Of a stretch of DNA of 64,000 nucleotides, positions 1 to 11,606 are shown piece by piece (the first letter of the stretch is position 1; each line of letters starts with the position of its first letter). Source of the stretch: Tuctoria greenei (lineage: Eukaryota; Streptophyta; Magnoliopsida; Poales; Poaceae); contig JAYESD010000001.1 in assembly GCA_036927565.1 (NCBI GenBank), positions 249,455,097-249,519,096 of the forward strand, given 5' to 3'. The translations under genes and the position numbers were made by a program. Under the pieces are notes generated by a model, which saw only the letters and a list, made by a program, of their open reading frames with translations, searched no databases and was not told the origin of the DNA.

Positions 1-146
1 TAGAGTTTAAATTTCTTTGTGTCGAGTTTTGCCTCATAGAATGAGTGTGTTCAATGTGTCAAAATGTTTAAAATCTCTTAAGATGTCTTAGTCCAAGTTA
101 GGATAGATTGAGAGATGAGTTGAGACAGCCCTAAGGACAGGGGCAG

Positions 147-685
147 ACTTGTCCGGGCTGGAAGGCTAGACTAGTCCGGCCACATCGGACTAACCCACTG
201 TTAGGCGGACCAAGAGGTTCTATGTGAGTTCGTAATTGTTCATTTGGGGATGGACTAGTCCGTAGTGAGTGTGTCTAAGTCCTTCTGGGACTAATTCCTG
301 AAGGATCAGACTAGTCCGCCCTGGTTGGTCGGACTAGTACGCTCAATTAGACTAGTTCATTTCTGACTGGAAAAGTAGTTTCTATGTGAGTTCGGACTAG
401 TCCATTTTGAATTAGACTAGTCCATTGTGGACTTGAAGGTGGCTGCTGGGACTAAGTCCTGGATGGTCGGACTTATCCGTCCTTTGGGGTCGAACTAGTC
501 CGGTCGACCAGACTTGTCCGTTCTCAACCAGAACAAAAGGTTCTGTGTGAGATCAGACTAGCCCGTTCTTGGATAGACTAGTCCGTGGTGTGGTGACCGT
601 TTGAATTCAAAAGGTGGCGGGGGACTTTGTGGTTAGTCAAGGGTTGCATCACTGGTCCCCAAGACTGGACTAGTCCGCACTTTTT
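147..685. repeat. Array of palindromic GGACTAGTCCG motifs in LTR U3
   Basis: About fifteen imperfect copies of a 10-12 bp palindrome built on CGGACTAGTCCG occur, with variants such as GACTTGTCCG and GACTAGTTCA, separated by 15-60 bases. They sit upstream of the LTR TATA box at 716. Two further weaker copies lie near 1366-1400. An array of the same motif, on an unrelated gypsy LTR, is at 31326-32215. Confidence 0.8.
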
Positions 686-715
686 TTTGTGGCAATGACT
701 AATTGTCGAGATCCC

Positions 716-723
716 TATAAAAA
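716..723 (+). promoter_or_regulatory. TATA box of the first LTR
   Basis: TATAAAAA lies just upstream of a leader-like segment and just downstream of the palindromic motif array. This is the expected position for the LTR core promoter. Confidence 0.6.
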
Positions 724-1480
724 GGGATCCCCCGGGCCTCAAAGGTCATCTCTTGAACCCTAGCGCTGCCAAAGCCTTCCAAGAGCGATCCTAGCCCTTT
801 CTCTTTGATTATTTAAGTCCTAAGAGCGAATCTTGAGAATTTGAGAGATTTGGGAGCGAAGAGAGAAGGGTGTTCTTTGACTTGAGCTCTTGGTTGATTC
901 TCTCAGTTTGATTCATTGATTTGAGTTCGTGTGGGTGTTGATTCATGATCTCTTTGATCTGTAAACTTGTGGGAGCCTCAGATTGTTTGTTGCCCCATTG
1001 ATCTTGTGATCTACCCGTGATTTAGTGGAAGAACAAGTCGACCTTCATGGTGGCTTGGGGAGGAAAGGTTTGAGCGAAACCCGACTATTTTGTGGGCTCC
1101 TCAACGTGGATGTAGGATTCTCCATGAAGCTAAACCATGGGATAAATTTTGTGTCTTCTTCTCTTAATTTGTCTTCTTTTCTCCGCTAGAACACTTTAGG
1201 GTTCTTCACGTTCTTCACCTCAATCTTGTGATCCACCTATATCTAGTCATTTGTTCTTCGTGCAACTTCTCCACTAGATTGCTACGTTATTGTTCTCCAT
1301 AGTCATTTCGTAGATCATTGAGAAACTCCAAAAAATCTCACTTTTTGTGCATTATTCTTCTGTGACCGGACTAGTCTGTCCCAGGCTCGACTAGTCTGCA
1401 CTCTGCTTACTGATTAGTTTGTATTAAGTTAAATTCCAGGGTTTCCACCTATTCACCCCCCCCCTCTAGACAACTTTCAA

Positions 1481-2130
1481 AAAGACTTGGGAAAAGGCAA
1501 TTGGTGACTTTTGCCTTGTTGACACACATCACACACTTGGATCTTATTTGACTCGGAGGAACACGACAATTGACTATCACTCACAATCTTATTAACTATC
1601 ACCATGGATGGATGACCCAACCTATCATGCCATAGTTTAATGGAGGGTTTTGATATAATGAGGGCGCATTTGGAGGAGTTTTCCAGAGAGGGCCATGGAC
1701 AGAGTCCTCCCTTACATCTGCCTTGAAGAAGAACCTTCTTCGTATCCCGATCCTTTACCAAAAAATATTGTGAGTGGTATTTGATGAAAATAGAATTATC
1801 AGTAGTGATTTTATGGACAAATATGAGATTCTTGGTGGTGTTTGGAACATGAAGAATATTGTAAAAATGGAGAGGTAGAACAGGCGTATGTAGAGTGGAA
1901 TTACTAAGAAGATTAATTTTCATACCTGCACCACTTGCAGTGTGTACTTTTTCTTGACCATTGTATTTTTCATTTGTTGTCAGCTTGTCCATCTCTCGAG
2001 TGATATGATTGGTGGCCCCCGTATCCGTGTACCAATTAGTGTCAACGCCATAAGATGTGGTGGCGTTGTTCACTGATTTTTCTTCTAGCTTGAAGTCATG
2101 ATCGAAGCGCTTGTAGCACTTGGACGCCAC
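1481..2130 (-). pseudogene. Copia gag-pol fragment: protease and pre-integrase zinc-binding region
   Basis: On the minus strand a 217-residue open frame starts with the tail of a CCHC zinc knuckle region (KCYKRFDHDF). It continues into the copia aspartic protease active-site region (WYTDTGATNHIT, with the catalytic D-T-G at about residues 36-38). It ends with the GAG-pre-integrase zinc-binding domain (LWHDRLGHPS, then CDVCQQGKSH). In copia elements this is followed by the integrase core. Here the frame is cut at FPKS by the LTR that ends at 1480. The knuckle upstream is out of frame (2130-2200), so the polyprotein was already broken. It belongs with the gag piece at 2412-2894. Confidence 0.85.
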
Positions 2131-2411
2131 AGATGACCGATCTTCTCATAGATCTGGCACGTTGGTCGTGGCTGATCTGAGTTGCCATGCCCTGTGCCTA
2201 TTCCTGCTCGTCCTCTTGGGTTGCGGCCTCCTCATCCACAGGATCCACCACGAGAGGCCGAATTAACACTGTACTGCTGTTGTCTAGAGTTTTGCCTCTC
2301 TAGACGCACTTTCGTTGCAAGGAGCTGCGCAAAAAGGTCAGACAAAGCGATATCATCTGAGCGGATACTTACATTATCCACTAATAAGTTGTATTCTGCA
2401 TCTACTCCTAC

Positions 2412-2894
2412 CTAGATATAAGCAATCACATCTTCATCTTCCAGTTTCTTACCAGCTGCAGCTATCTCATCAGCATATTCTTTCATTCTTGCAAAGTATG
2501 CAGCAATAGAAAGTTCTCCCTTCTTCGTGCTTGACAGCTTGGACCTTAGATGCATGACCCTTGCTCTCAAACGGGTGGCAAAGATCTCCTGGATTGCCTT
2601 CCATACTTCCTCCGTTGTGGAGAAAGTTGCTACTTGAACAAGTATTTCCTTGGACATAGTAGAATTTAGATAACTAAGTAATTGTTGCTCTTGAGTTACT
2701 TAGATTTGATATTCCGGGTTGGGCACCATCTCGGCGGTCTTTTCGACAGTCTGGACGGCGATCTCTTCTGTTGGCTTCTTCTTATATATGTCAAGGTATC
2801 CAAAGAGTTGTGCTCCATGCACAACCGATACAACCTGTGCTTTCCACAACAGGTAGTTTTGCGAGTCAGCTTCTCGACGTGGCGGCCAACATGT
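2412..2894 (-). pseudogene. Copia gag (UBN2-type) remnant
   Basis: The minus-strand translation gives a copia Gag. A segment with LLWKAQV and HGAQLFGYLD (about 2690-2870) is followed, after in-frame damage at about 2660-2700, by an 81-residue frame. That frame contains EVWKAIQEIFATRLRARVMH, then MHLRSKLSSTKKGELSIAAY and EYADEIAAAGKKLEDED. These are hallmarks of the gag-polypeptide family of LTR copia elements, which forms the virus-like particle shell in the cytoplasm. The N-terminus near 2890-2940 is frame-shifted. The order gag then protease on the minus strand fits one element, and the primer binding site remnant lies just upstream. Confidence 0.85.
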
Positions 2895-2948
2895 TGAAGC
2901 CTGTCGAGGATAGTGATGCGCTCGTCATCTTCTCGTTGGAGATTTGCT

Positions 2949-2961
2949 GGCTCTAATTACC
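2949..2961 (-). other. Degenerate primer binding site (initiator Met tRNA type)
   Basis: Read on the minus strand the site is AGGTAATTAGAGCC, a decayed form of TGGTATCAGAGCC, the copia primer site complementary to initiator methionine tRNA. It lies between the gag remnant and the putative LTR, as expected. Confidence 0.6.
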
Positions 2962-2962
2962 T

Positions 2963-3205
2963 TTAAAGATAGTCAAACTACAGATTGTGGTCTTGCCTTG
3001 CGTGTTAATTTATAGAATACCAGTACATGGGATAAGACCAGCCGGTTTACAATGGGTTGAGATCACAGGCGATTTGCAACAAACACCTGACCAATCAATT
3101 TAAACAGAAGAAGATAAAAACAAGAGATAAGAAGATTGCAATTCCTTTCCGTGTACTCATGTGCACCTTCCTTGACATGCCATGTCATGTTCACGTTTTC
3201 CAACA
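2963..3205 (-). mobile_element. Putative 5' LTR of the minus-strand copia element
   Basis: The segment lies upstream (minus strand) of the primer site. It begins with TGTTGGAAAACGTG at 3205 and contains a TATA-like TATAAATTAACAC near 3009-3021. Length about 240 bp. The partner LTR would lie left of the window, so the boundaries are inferred from the primer site and the TG start only. 3206-3310 holds nothing recognisable. Confidence 0.5.
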
Positions 3206-6200
3206 AAATATGTGCGTCATTGTTCCCTTTCACGCTTTCCTCAGCGTCACGTCGGAAGCTGCTACTCCAGCTCTGTCAGCCCATAGCCGACGTACGTCCA
3301 CGGACAGAGGTAGGTCCGTGAATAAAGCTCGAGGCTCGTGAGCTACTTGAGTTCGACTCGTTAAAAGCTCGATTCGAGCTTGGCTCGACAAATAAATGAG
3401 ATGAACTCAAGCTTGCGAGCCTAACGAGCTCGAACTCGTTAAGCTCGATTAGGCTCGTTAAGATAAATTATGTTTTATAAATATTATATATTAATATTTT
3501 TCTCTTAGATATTATTTATTTTTATTGTTTAAACGAGCTTCACGAGCTCGAACTCGAGCTTTTACGAGCTTCAACCGAGCTTGACTATTTTAACGAGGCT
3601 TATCGAGCCGAGCTCAAGTTTCACTGCAGGATTGATCATATTTCAGGCTCGGCTTGAATTCTTAACGAGCTCGAGCTTTGAAGGGTAAGCTCGCTCGAGC
3701 TCGGCTAGTTGTCACACCTGGTATTAAAAAGGCAACCAGATGCTTTCCACATGTATGCCAGGATCAGTTCAGCTCATACATGTGTAGACGAAAGTGAAAT
3801 AGCATAAATAATGCCATGTTCGAGCACATAACCTTATTACATAAATGACCTTCCAGGTCTAAAACAAAAGTACATAAGCAGCAGAAAAACATATAAAGAG
3901 CTCTAAGCAAAAGCATTGCACGGGGGATACGCCAGCCTAGAACATCTCATCGAGGTCTCCATAGAAGTCTTGGTTCTCCACCTCTTCGTCTTCATAGACT
4001 GGGGGGATATCCAACTAACAAGTTTGAGTACCAACGGTACTCGCAAGTTGGGAAGTTATGACATGAGGCTCATAACAAGGATGTAAAATAATAGTTAAAG
4101 CACTATAGCAATTATAACATACTCTAATTGTTGTTAATCACCTACATCTAGGTGAAATTCTCAACCAACATCCCAAAATAACCAGGTAAGAACAAGCCCA
4201 AACCATCCATTATGTAACCATGTGCTAATTATGAATTTGGTTCCAAGCCACTCGTGTCCGTGAGCACGGCTGTCTAGAAAGTTTGACAAGACTCTGCACA
4301 GTGTGTATCCTTTACCCACAGTTCATGATTTCATCCCCTGTTGCCAGGTGGACTAAGGTAAACCTCCCTGATGTCCGTGGTAGCTAACCACATTACACAC
4401 TTCCGTAGGTGTGTGGCCAGGAGATCACTACAAGGTGTTTTCGGTGGTTCTCCCGACTTGCAATGGGTACTCTAAGGTTTCACCGCTCCGACACCTGGAG
4501 TATATTTTCCCTCTGCCAGGAGAAGCCCCCTCTTGAACCATGTGGATCCCAAGGCAGAATTCTGAACCCATTCCCTGCCCGTTCAATTACCTATGCTACA
4601 TCAGGAGAGACCAAATTACTAAACCAAGTTATCCCATATACAATTATGTGGTGATACTAAAAGGATTAGCAACTTCCTCCATAAACCGGTCCTTAGAATC
4701 CAATAGGTGTCAAGCCCCATACCAAAGTCTTGTGCACGCATGCACCAATCCATACCAAACCCCCTATTAGATTCCTATCTACTAAATTCATATTTGCCAA
4801 CATTTCATGAAGCATGGTAAAATAAACATATCATGTAGTTAAATGAACCATATTTAATTAAGCATGGCTAAGCGTGAAAAAATGAATAGTAAAACACCCA
4901 AACAAGGCGACAAGGAATTATTGGGAAAAACTAGAAAAACATAGCATATGATTCATATTTTAATTTAGCATGCATCTAACTAAAATATAACAAAAAGGGT
5001 GCAAGATGGTCAAGGAACTTGCCTCCAAATTGAGCCTGGTGGTCAACGGGAAATTGCTGCTCCTGAAGATTAAATGTCGGTTCTGGCCCCAACACTAGTT
5101 TTACGATAATGCAAAGATAATAACATACAATAAGAACACATAGAATGCAAACATTTCAAATAAACATAAATTCCTACGCAAAAGTGATTTTATGGTTAAT
5201 TTAAATTATAGACATAGAACAATTATTGAGAATTTAGAGTTAAATGAAATATATTGGGTAAAACATATTTTTAACAATTTTTATATCATTTTTATATTTA
5301 TTATAAACCTATTATTATTTTATGGATTTTTTTCTCCTTCAAGATATGCTTAAAATATATTTATAGCACAAAATGTGCATTTTACAATTTTTACACTATT
5401 TTTAATAATTATTTCTATGTGCAAATATTTTTTTATGAATTAAATACACTTAAAAAGTATTTTATGATTAATTCAGCAATTTAAATGAATTATAAAAATA
5501 TTACAGAAATTGAAATAAATTAAAAAAATTTAAATATGTTTTTATAATTATTTTATAGAAATTATGGACTTTTATTTAATTTCTAGAATTTCCAGGGGCT
5601 TTTCTATAAAATTAGAACTATTCTAGAGGCTAAAAATAATTTTTATAAAGTTCAGGGGACATTCTACAATTTTCCAGTATTTATTTGCTATTTTCTAATA
5701 TTCCATGGGCTTTAAAACACTTTTTACTTAATTATCAAGTACTTTCCTAATTTTCAGAAAGTTCAGGGTTGATTTTATAAGTTTTTGGACCTATCTGTAA
5801 ACAATTTAAAAAGCTCAGGGGGTTAGCTGTTAAAGTCACCAACAGCTAAGGGGCTTTGAACGTCGGCCGTTGGATTTAAAGTGCATGGCTTGGATTTAAA
5901 ACACCGAAGGAGTATCCTAGGATCTAATCTTGACCGTTCAACCAAAATGGACGGCACACAAAGGGCCACGTCGCCCCGAATGAAGGAAGCGGTGGCGCCC
6001 CAAAACGCGCTACATGCACTAAGGGACACGTCTAACTTGCGAAAAAGGTAGACGGGGACGAGGGGATCTCACCGAAGGTGGTCGGCGACGGTGAGAGGCG
6101 GCGGTTCTCGTCGGCGCCCGACGAAGTCGGTGACGCAGAGACATTCTCCCCGACGGCAATGTCTGGCGTGATCCTAAGAGCATGGCGAAGGTGTTAGGCT

Positions 6201-6303
6201 AGTTTTCGAGTCAAGGAATCGGGTGGAACGATGGGAACACGACCGACATTACCGAGCTCGTCGGTGCTAGGGTTTCGGGCGTCGGGGTGAAGAAATCCGG
6301 GGT

Positions 6304-6319
6304 GGGGGGGGGGGGGGGG
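6304..6319. repeat. G16 homopolymer run
   Basis: Within the 3' LTR of the Tekay-like element. The 5' LTR has only GGGGGG at the same place (15279-15285). Confidence 0.9.
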
Positions 6320-6328
6320 ATTGGCTGG

Positions 6329-6336
6329 TATTTATA
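6329..6336 (-). promoter_or_regulatory. LTR TATA box (Tekay-like, 3' copy)
   Basis: On the minus strand TATAAATA lies between the T-rich U3 and the leader. The same box is at 15295-15302 in the 5' LTR, which would drive the element. Confidence 0.65.
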
Positions 6337-6834
6337 GGGCTGCGGCTGAGTAACTGATGGTGCCATCATAGGGCACTAGTCGGTGCTTGATTGCGGATAA
6401 ACGGAGGGCATTAAAAGGGGTTAATGGGGGCGGTGACGTGTGCGACCGTTACTCTCGCGCGCGACGCGGCGGGGACGAAGCACCTGACAGGCGGGGCCGA
6501 CTGGCAGCGGGAGGAGAGAGGGGGTGCGGGCGCGGGGTGAAGCGGGCCGGCGCAAGGGAGAGAGGGAGAAATGGGCCGAGGCGGGGTTGGCGGCCCAGGT
6601 AAGTTTCTTTTTTTTCTTTTTCTTTTTATTTTTCTTTTTTGTTTTCTTTTTCTTCTCTTTTATGATTTAAACTTTAAAACCAAAATTCTAACGAATTTAA
6701 ATTTGAAAAATTTAACACATTCAAATACATATGATGCAATTTGCCTTATAGGGATTTTATTCCCAAAAGAAAATATTTTATAACTCTTCACAAATTCTTT
6801 TAACGCATTTTTTCTCCAAAAAATGGGTGTTACA

Positions 6835-6852
6835 ATTCTACCCCCCTAAAAA
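6835..6852 (-). other. Polypurine tract of the Tekay-like element
   Basis: Read on the minus strand the bases before the 3' LTR are CTTTTTAGGGGGGTAGAAT, ending directly at the LTR start. This is the plus-strand DNA primer site of an LTR element. Confidence 0.75.
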
Positions 6853-6880
6853 GAAATCTTGCCCTCGAGATTTGGACGGC

Positions 6881-9800
6881 CTAAGAGAATAGACTGGGAA
6901 ACTCCGCCTTGAGGTCTTCTTCTCTTTGCCACGTTGCCTCTTCTTCTGAGTGATGTTTCCATTGGACTTTGCACATACGAGTAACTTTATTTCTCGTAAC
7001 TCGTTCTGATGTCTCGAGAATCTTAACAGGTTGTTCTGCATAAGTCAGGTCCTCTTGCACATCTACAGCTTCCAATGGCAATTGTTCTTTAGGCACTCTT
7101 AAGCATTTCTTCAATTGGGAGACATGGAATACGTCATGTACATCTGATAAGTGAGATGGTAGCTCGAGCCGATAGGCTACTTCTCCTCTTTTCTCCAATA
7201 CTTTGAAAGGACCAATATAACGGGGTGATAATTTGCCCTTCACCTTGAATCGTCTCAACCCTCTCACGGGTGACACCTTGAGATACACAAAATCACCAAT
7301 CTCAAATGACAGATCATGACGTCGGGTATCTACATAACTCTTCTGCCTTGATTGAGTCGTCTTCAAATTCTTCCGGATTTCGTGCACTTGTCTCTCAGCT
7401 TCTCTTAACACTTCAGGCCCGAATACTTGGCTTTTCCCCAGTTTGATTCCAAAACAAAGGTGTTCTGCACTTCCGTCCATATAATGCTTCAAATGGAGAC
7501 ATCTTCAAATTGGCTTGATAACAGTTGTTATAAGAAAATTTAGCATACGGTACGTTCTCATCCCAACTCCTAATGTTTTTCAAAGCACACGCTCTCAACA
7601 TGTCTTCAAGAATTTGATTAGTGCGCTCTGTTTGATCGTTCGTCTGCGGATGATAGGCTGAGCTAAAATTCAAACGAGTATCCATATACTCATGTAACTT
7701 CTGCCAAAATCTAGACGTGAACTGGGTACCTCTATCGAATATTATCTTCTTTGGAACTCCATGCAGGCATACAATTCATGCCATGTATAGTTCTGCCAAT
7801 CTTGAACCAGTATAGATTTCTTTTACTGGAATAAAGTGAGCGACTTTAGTCAAGCGGTCCACTATGACCCATATGGAGTCGTATCCTGACTAAGTTCTTG
7901 GCAATCCCATAATAAAGTCCATACTTATTTCTTCCCATTTCCATTCAGGAATTTTAATTGGTTTAGGTAACCCTGCTGGTCTTTGATGTTCTGCTTTGAC
8001 CTTCTGACATGTGTCACACAGAGCTACATATTCTGCCACATTGCATTTCATTCCATGCCACCAATATCGATCCTTAAGATCCTGATACATCTTTGTGCTT
8101 CCCGGATGAATAGAAAATGACGAATCTTGGGCTTCTCTCAGTATCAACTCTCGAATCTCCTTGATATCAGGCACACATATTTTCTTCCCTAGCCATAGGG
8201 TTCCCTGTTCATCTTCTTTAAATTTTGGTGCTTTTCCTTCCTTCATTAGTCGCTTAATCTTTTGGATCCACTTATCATTCTTTTGCCATTCTCGAATATC
8301 CTTCTCCAAAGTAGAATCTACTTCCATGGACACTACCTCAGTGTTAGTCACAATGCTGAGGTTTAGCTTCACGAATTCATCACATAACTACGGTTGCTAA
8401 CCCTGTAGTGCCAAGCTGTTGCATTGAGCTGATCTACTTAAAGCATCTGCTACCACATTATCTTTTCCAGGATGGTAATTGATTCCAACATCAAAATAAT
8501 TGATAAGCTCCAACCATCTGCGTTGTCTGAGGTTTAGATCTGGTTGAGTAAATATATATTTCAAACTCTTGTGATTCGTATAAAGTTCAGTTCTTTTTCC
8601 TATTAAATAATGTCTCCATAGCTTCAACGCATGAACCACGGCTGCTAACTCCAAATCATGAGTAGGGTAATTTCTTTCATGTTTTCTGAGTTGACGTGAA
8701 GCATAAGCCACTACATGTCCATCTTGCATCAATACTCATCCTAGCCCTTGTCCGAATGCATCATAATAAACTGCAAATTCTTTTTGCATATCTGGCATAA
8801 CCAACACAGGTGCAATGGTCAACCTTTTCTTTAATTCCGTGAAACTAGCTTCACATTCTGTTGTCCACTTGTATGCAGCTCCCTTCTCAAGTAACTTGGT
8901 TAACGGACAAGATATTTTTGAGAATCCTTCGATGAGCCGGCGGTAATAGCCTGCCATTCCCAGGAAACTCCTGATTTCCCTAATATTTTCTGGTTTTTTC
9001 CAATTCAGAACAGTTTTCACTTTGCCTGGGTCTACTGCTATTCCACCTTGTGATATAACATGTCCCAGAAATGACACCTCTTTCAACTAGAACTCGCATT
9101 TACTTAGCTTTGCGCACAATTGATGTTCACGAAACTTCTGTAAGGCCAATCTTAGGTGTTCCTCATGTTCCTCTTCACTTTTGGAGAATATCAAGATATC
9201 ATCAATGAACACCACAACAAATTTGTCCAAGTATTCCATAAACACCTTATTCATAAGGTACATGAAATAAGCAGGGGCATTGGTTAAACCTAAGGACATG
9301 ACTGTATACTCATACAGTCCGTATCTTGAAACAAATGTCGTTTTGGGTATGTCTGAGGTTCGTATCTTCAATTAGTGATACCCCGAACGCAGATCAATCT
9401 TCGAGAACATACAAGCACCTCTCAACTGGTCAAACAAATCCTCAATCCTTGGTAGAGGATACTTGTTCTTGATAGTTACTGTGTTGAGAGCACGATAATC
9501 CACACGCAACCTCTGTGCGCCATCCTTCTTGGGCACAAATATCACTGGAGCTCCCCAGGGTGAGGAACTAGGACGAATGTATCCTTTTTCTAACAACTCA
9601 TTGGTATGAGTCTTCAATTCAGCCAACTGTTTAGCATCCATCCTGTACGGTCGCTTGTAAATGGGAGTTGTTCCAGGCACTAATTCAATGATGAATTCAA
9701 TTTCTCTGTCAAGGGGCATACCAGGTAGTTCCTCAGGAAACACATCCGGAAAGTCACAGACAACTTTAATCTCTTGTACTCCCTCAACTTGATTGAGTCG

Positions 9801-9968
9801 TATTTTCTGAACTAGTACTTGATTAGGACAAAACTCCACGTTTGTGCTATCTGTATGAGTTAAACATACTGTTCTGGTGGTACAGTGGATCACTCCTTTG
9901 TACTTGGTTAACCAATCCATTCCCAGAATAATGTCTATCACTTGCGACTCCAGTACGATAAGGGTTGA
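6881..9968 (-). pseudogene. Pol: reverse transcriptase, RNase H, integrase, chromodomain-like tail
   Basis: Minus-strand pol of the 3710-15790 element. In sense order: RT with its catalytic FIDDIL at about 9195-9215 and SGYH at about 9375; RNase H (LYTNHKSLKYIFTQPDLNLR, 8397-8732); integrase zinc finger (HPGSTKMYQDL, then CDTCQKVK) at about 7990-8110; and the core with WVIVDRLTK, FDRGTQFTS and QTERTNQILEDML. The last part is a chromodomain-like tail (VRGLRRFKVKGKLSPRYIGP to CKVQWKHHSEEEATWQ, 6881-7492). From 9941 to about 7500 the frame is uninterrupted except by nonsense codons, at about 9372, 9087, 8733, 8398, 8389, 7890 and 7782. A frame change near 7490 separates the tail. It is a dead copy, but the domains are clear. 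Confidence 0.92.
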
Positions 9969-9976
9969 TAAGAATG

Positions 9977-10213
9977 CTACCCCCTAATGTTTATGCTTAC
10001 ATTAGGGCATACTTGCCTTGTTAGCATCTCTCCTCCAGGAGAGTTTACTACTAATACTTGAGTCATTAATGTAACAGTCATTTCGTATCTTCTTATGAAT
10101 TCTTTTGCTATGAATGAATGTGTTGCACCAGAGTCAAATAATATTGTAGAAGGATGGGAATCAGCAGAGAATGTACCGAGCACCACATCTGATGCATCTT
10201 GGGCTTCCTCCAA
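9977..10213 (-). pseudogene. Retroviral-type aspartic protease of the Tekay-like element
   Basis: A 78-residue minus-strand frame carries ILFDSGATHSFIAKEFI, the D-S-G active site of the gypsy protease that cuts the Gag-Pol polyprotein in the particle. It joins the downstream LGMDWL region (about 9920) only after a one-base shift in a G-run at about 9976-9984. Upstream it connects to the zinc knuckle at 10265-10310. Confidence 0.85.
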
Positions 10214-10264
10214 AACAACATGATTAACCCGTCCTCTGGATTGGTTCTGCTGCGACGGCTTCTT

Positions 10265-10310
10265 CGGGCAACTGTTGGAGTAGTGTCCCTTGTCATCACA
10301 TATGTAGCAA
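10265..10310 (-). pseudogene. CCHC zinc knuckle of Gag
   Basis: The minus-strand translation gives CYICDDKGHYSNSC, a C-X2-C-X4-H-X4-C nucleic-acid binding knuckle that ends Gag and precedes the protease. Frames around it are shifted (10330-10530 holds the Gln/Arg/Pro-rich Gag linker in two frames). Confidence 0.8.
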
Positions 10311-10537
10311 GCTCCCCGAGCACTGGTGTCTTGAGCTTTGTTTCATTGTTGATTCTGATGTAGTTGCCAAATTGGTCGAGGATTTGAAGACATAGGGCGT
10401 TGTTGATACATTTGAGGGCGTTGTGGTTGCATCTGCTGGTACTGTGGGCGAGCATACTGCGCTTGAGGTCTGAATGAAGAGTTGTTGGAGTATCGCTGAC
10501 CTTGACTATTACCCATGGGACGACTCATGTGTCCCGA

Positions 10538-11437
10538 CTACTGTGGGTTGAAGCAAGGACGATTGTTGCTTGAGGATTGTCCCATCATCATCTTCCGCTT
10601 GTGATCTTCTCCCTCACATTTCTTCTTCTTTCTTTCCACAGTAAAAGTTTTATCCACCAAATGATGAAAGCTAGCATAGTCAGTGGAAGACATCATCAAC
10701 TGTATCTCCTTGTCCAGTCCCTCCTTAAAACAGAATTGCTTCTTGGCATCAGTGTCGACATCTCCAGGGGCATACTGAGACAACTGTGTAAACTTGTTTA
10801 AATATCCCCGTATGTTCATGTTCCCTTGCTTCAGTGCTAGGAATTCCAGACGCTTAGCTTGTATTTCTCCTTCGAGTACATGATGATTGCGAAAATTATC
10901 CCTGAATTCCTCCCATGTTATGTTGTCTGGATTAGCATGGGCTGCTGTAAAAGGAGTCCACCAGTCAGCTGCAAGTCCAGTGAGTTGGTGCGACGCTAGT
11001 AGTACCCTTTCTCTTCCTTTGCATTGAACAATCCTTAGTTTATTTTCAATTGTCTTGATCCAGTCGTCAGCATCCATAGGCTCCACAACGTTGGAAAAGC
11101 GTGGAGGTTGAGGGTTCATGAATTCTCTTAAGCAAGATCTTAGAGGTGAGGTTGGTGGTGGTGGTGGAGGGGGTGGTGGTGGTGCGTGTTGAGCCTGGTG
11201 CATATTATTCACAATCTGCAGCTACATTGCCATCATTTGTTGCATTTGGTTTGCAGTTCGTGCTCCACGGGCACCTCTTGCATTCCATTGAGGTAACGGA
11301 ACTTCATTGTTTTGATTGGGTGGCGCACCATGTCCACATCCTGTTCCTCTTCTTGCCATCTGAGGTTGAGGTGTTGATTTAGAACAAGAGGACGAGAGAG
11401 AAACTAGTCTATACGATTTTCCCACTTTATACATCAA
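10538..11437 (-). pseudogene. Gag of the Tekay-like element
   Basis: Sense order on the minus strand is a short Gln/Arg-rich N-terminus (11222-11437, GAPPNQNNEVPLPQW), a stop at about 11220, then 224 residues (10538-11212). The latter hold a run of prolines and the retrotransposon gag core. The core runs from PQPPRFSNVVEPMDADDWI through GLAADWWTPF and WEEFRDNF to FLALKQGNMNIRGY and FKEGLDKEIQ. Gag builds the cytoplasmic particle that packages the RNA. The frame ends with NNRPCFNPQ before a stop at about 10536. Downstream it continues as a Gln-rich linker to the CCHC knuckle. Confidence 0.9.
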
Positions 11438-11606
11438 TAAGGAATATGAGAAGTAAAAGTCATTTCATTAAGAAAACTCAAACATGGATAAACAAGTTCT
11501 CAAAGCAAATCATACAACTCAAGATTACATAGATATGTCACTACTCGCTCTTATTACAAATGATGGGTAAATGTCTTAATCTTGAGTCGTAAGGATAGGT
11601 CGAAGT

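Larger units (their letters stand above)
1..1480 (+). mobile_element. LTR (3' part) of a plus-strand copia-type retrotransposon
   Basis: The stretch reads as an LTR on the plus strand. It has a U3 packed with GGACTAGTCCG-like repeats (about 147-685), a TATA box at 716-723, then an R/U5-like leader. The 3' end is a C-run followed by CTCTAGACAACTTTCA at about 1457-1480. That C-run with CTCTAG is typical of the LTR end of grass copia elements (known from the family). The LTR stops in CA at 1480, and the next bases continue a minus-strand copia pre-integrase reading frame, so this LTR appears to have inserted into that older copia element. The left end lies outside the window, so the element could be a full copy or a solo LTR. 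AAAAG at 1481-1485 would be its target duplication (inference). Confidence 0.7.
3710..6834 (-). repeat. 3' LTR of the Tekay-like element
   Basis: 3125 bp; it is the sense-strand 3' LTR. It aligns along its whole length with 12643-15790. It includes a G-run at 6304-6319 not shared by the other LTR and a T-rich stretch near 6604-6660. Confidence 0.92.

Noticed and set aside
147..685. Tandem satellite or CRISPR interpretation of the GGACTAGTCCG array
   Set aside because: Spacing is irregular and the motif lies in an LTR promoter; neither satellite nor CRISPR fits.
6387..6602. Arg/Gly-rich frame in the LTR leader
   Set aside because: Lies in an LTR, and the matching LTR copy does not keep the frame. 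Compositional artefact of GC-rich sequence.
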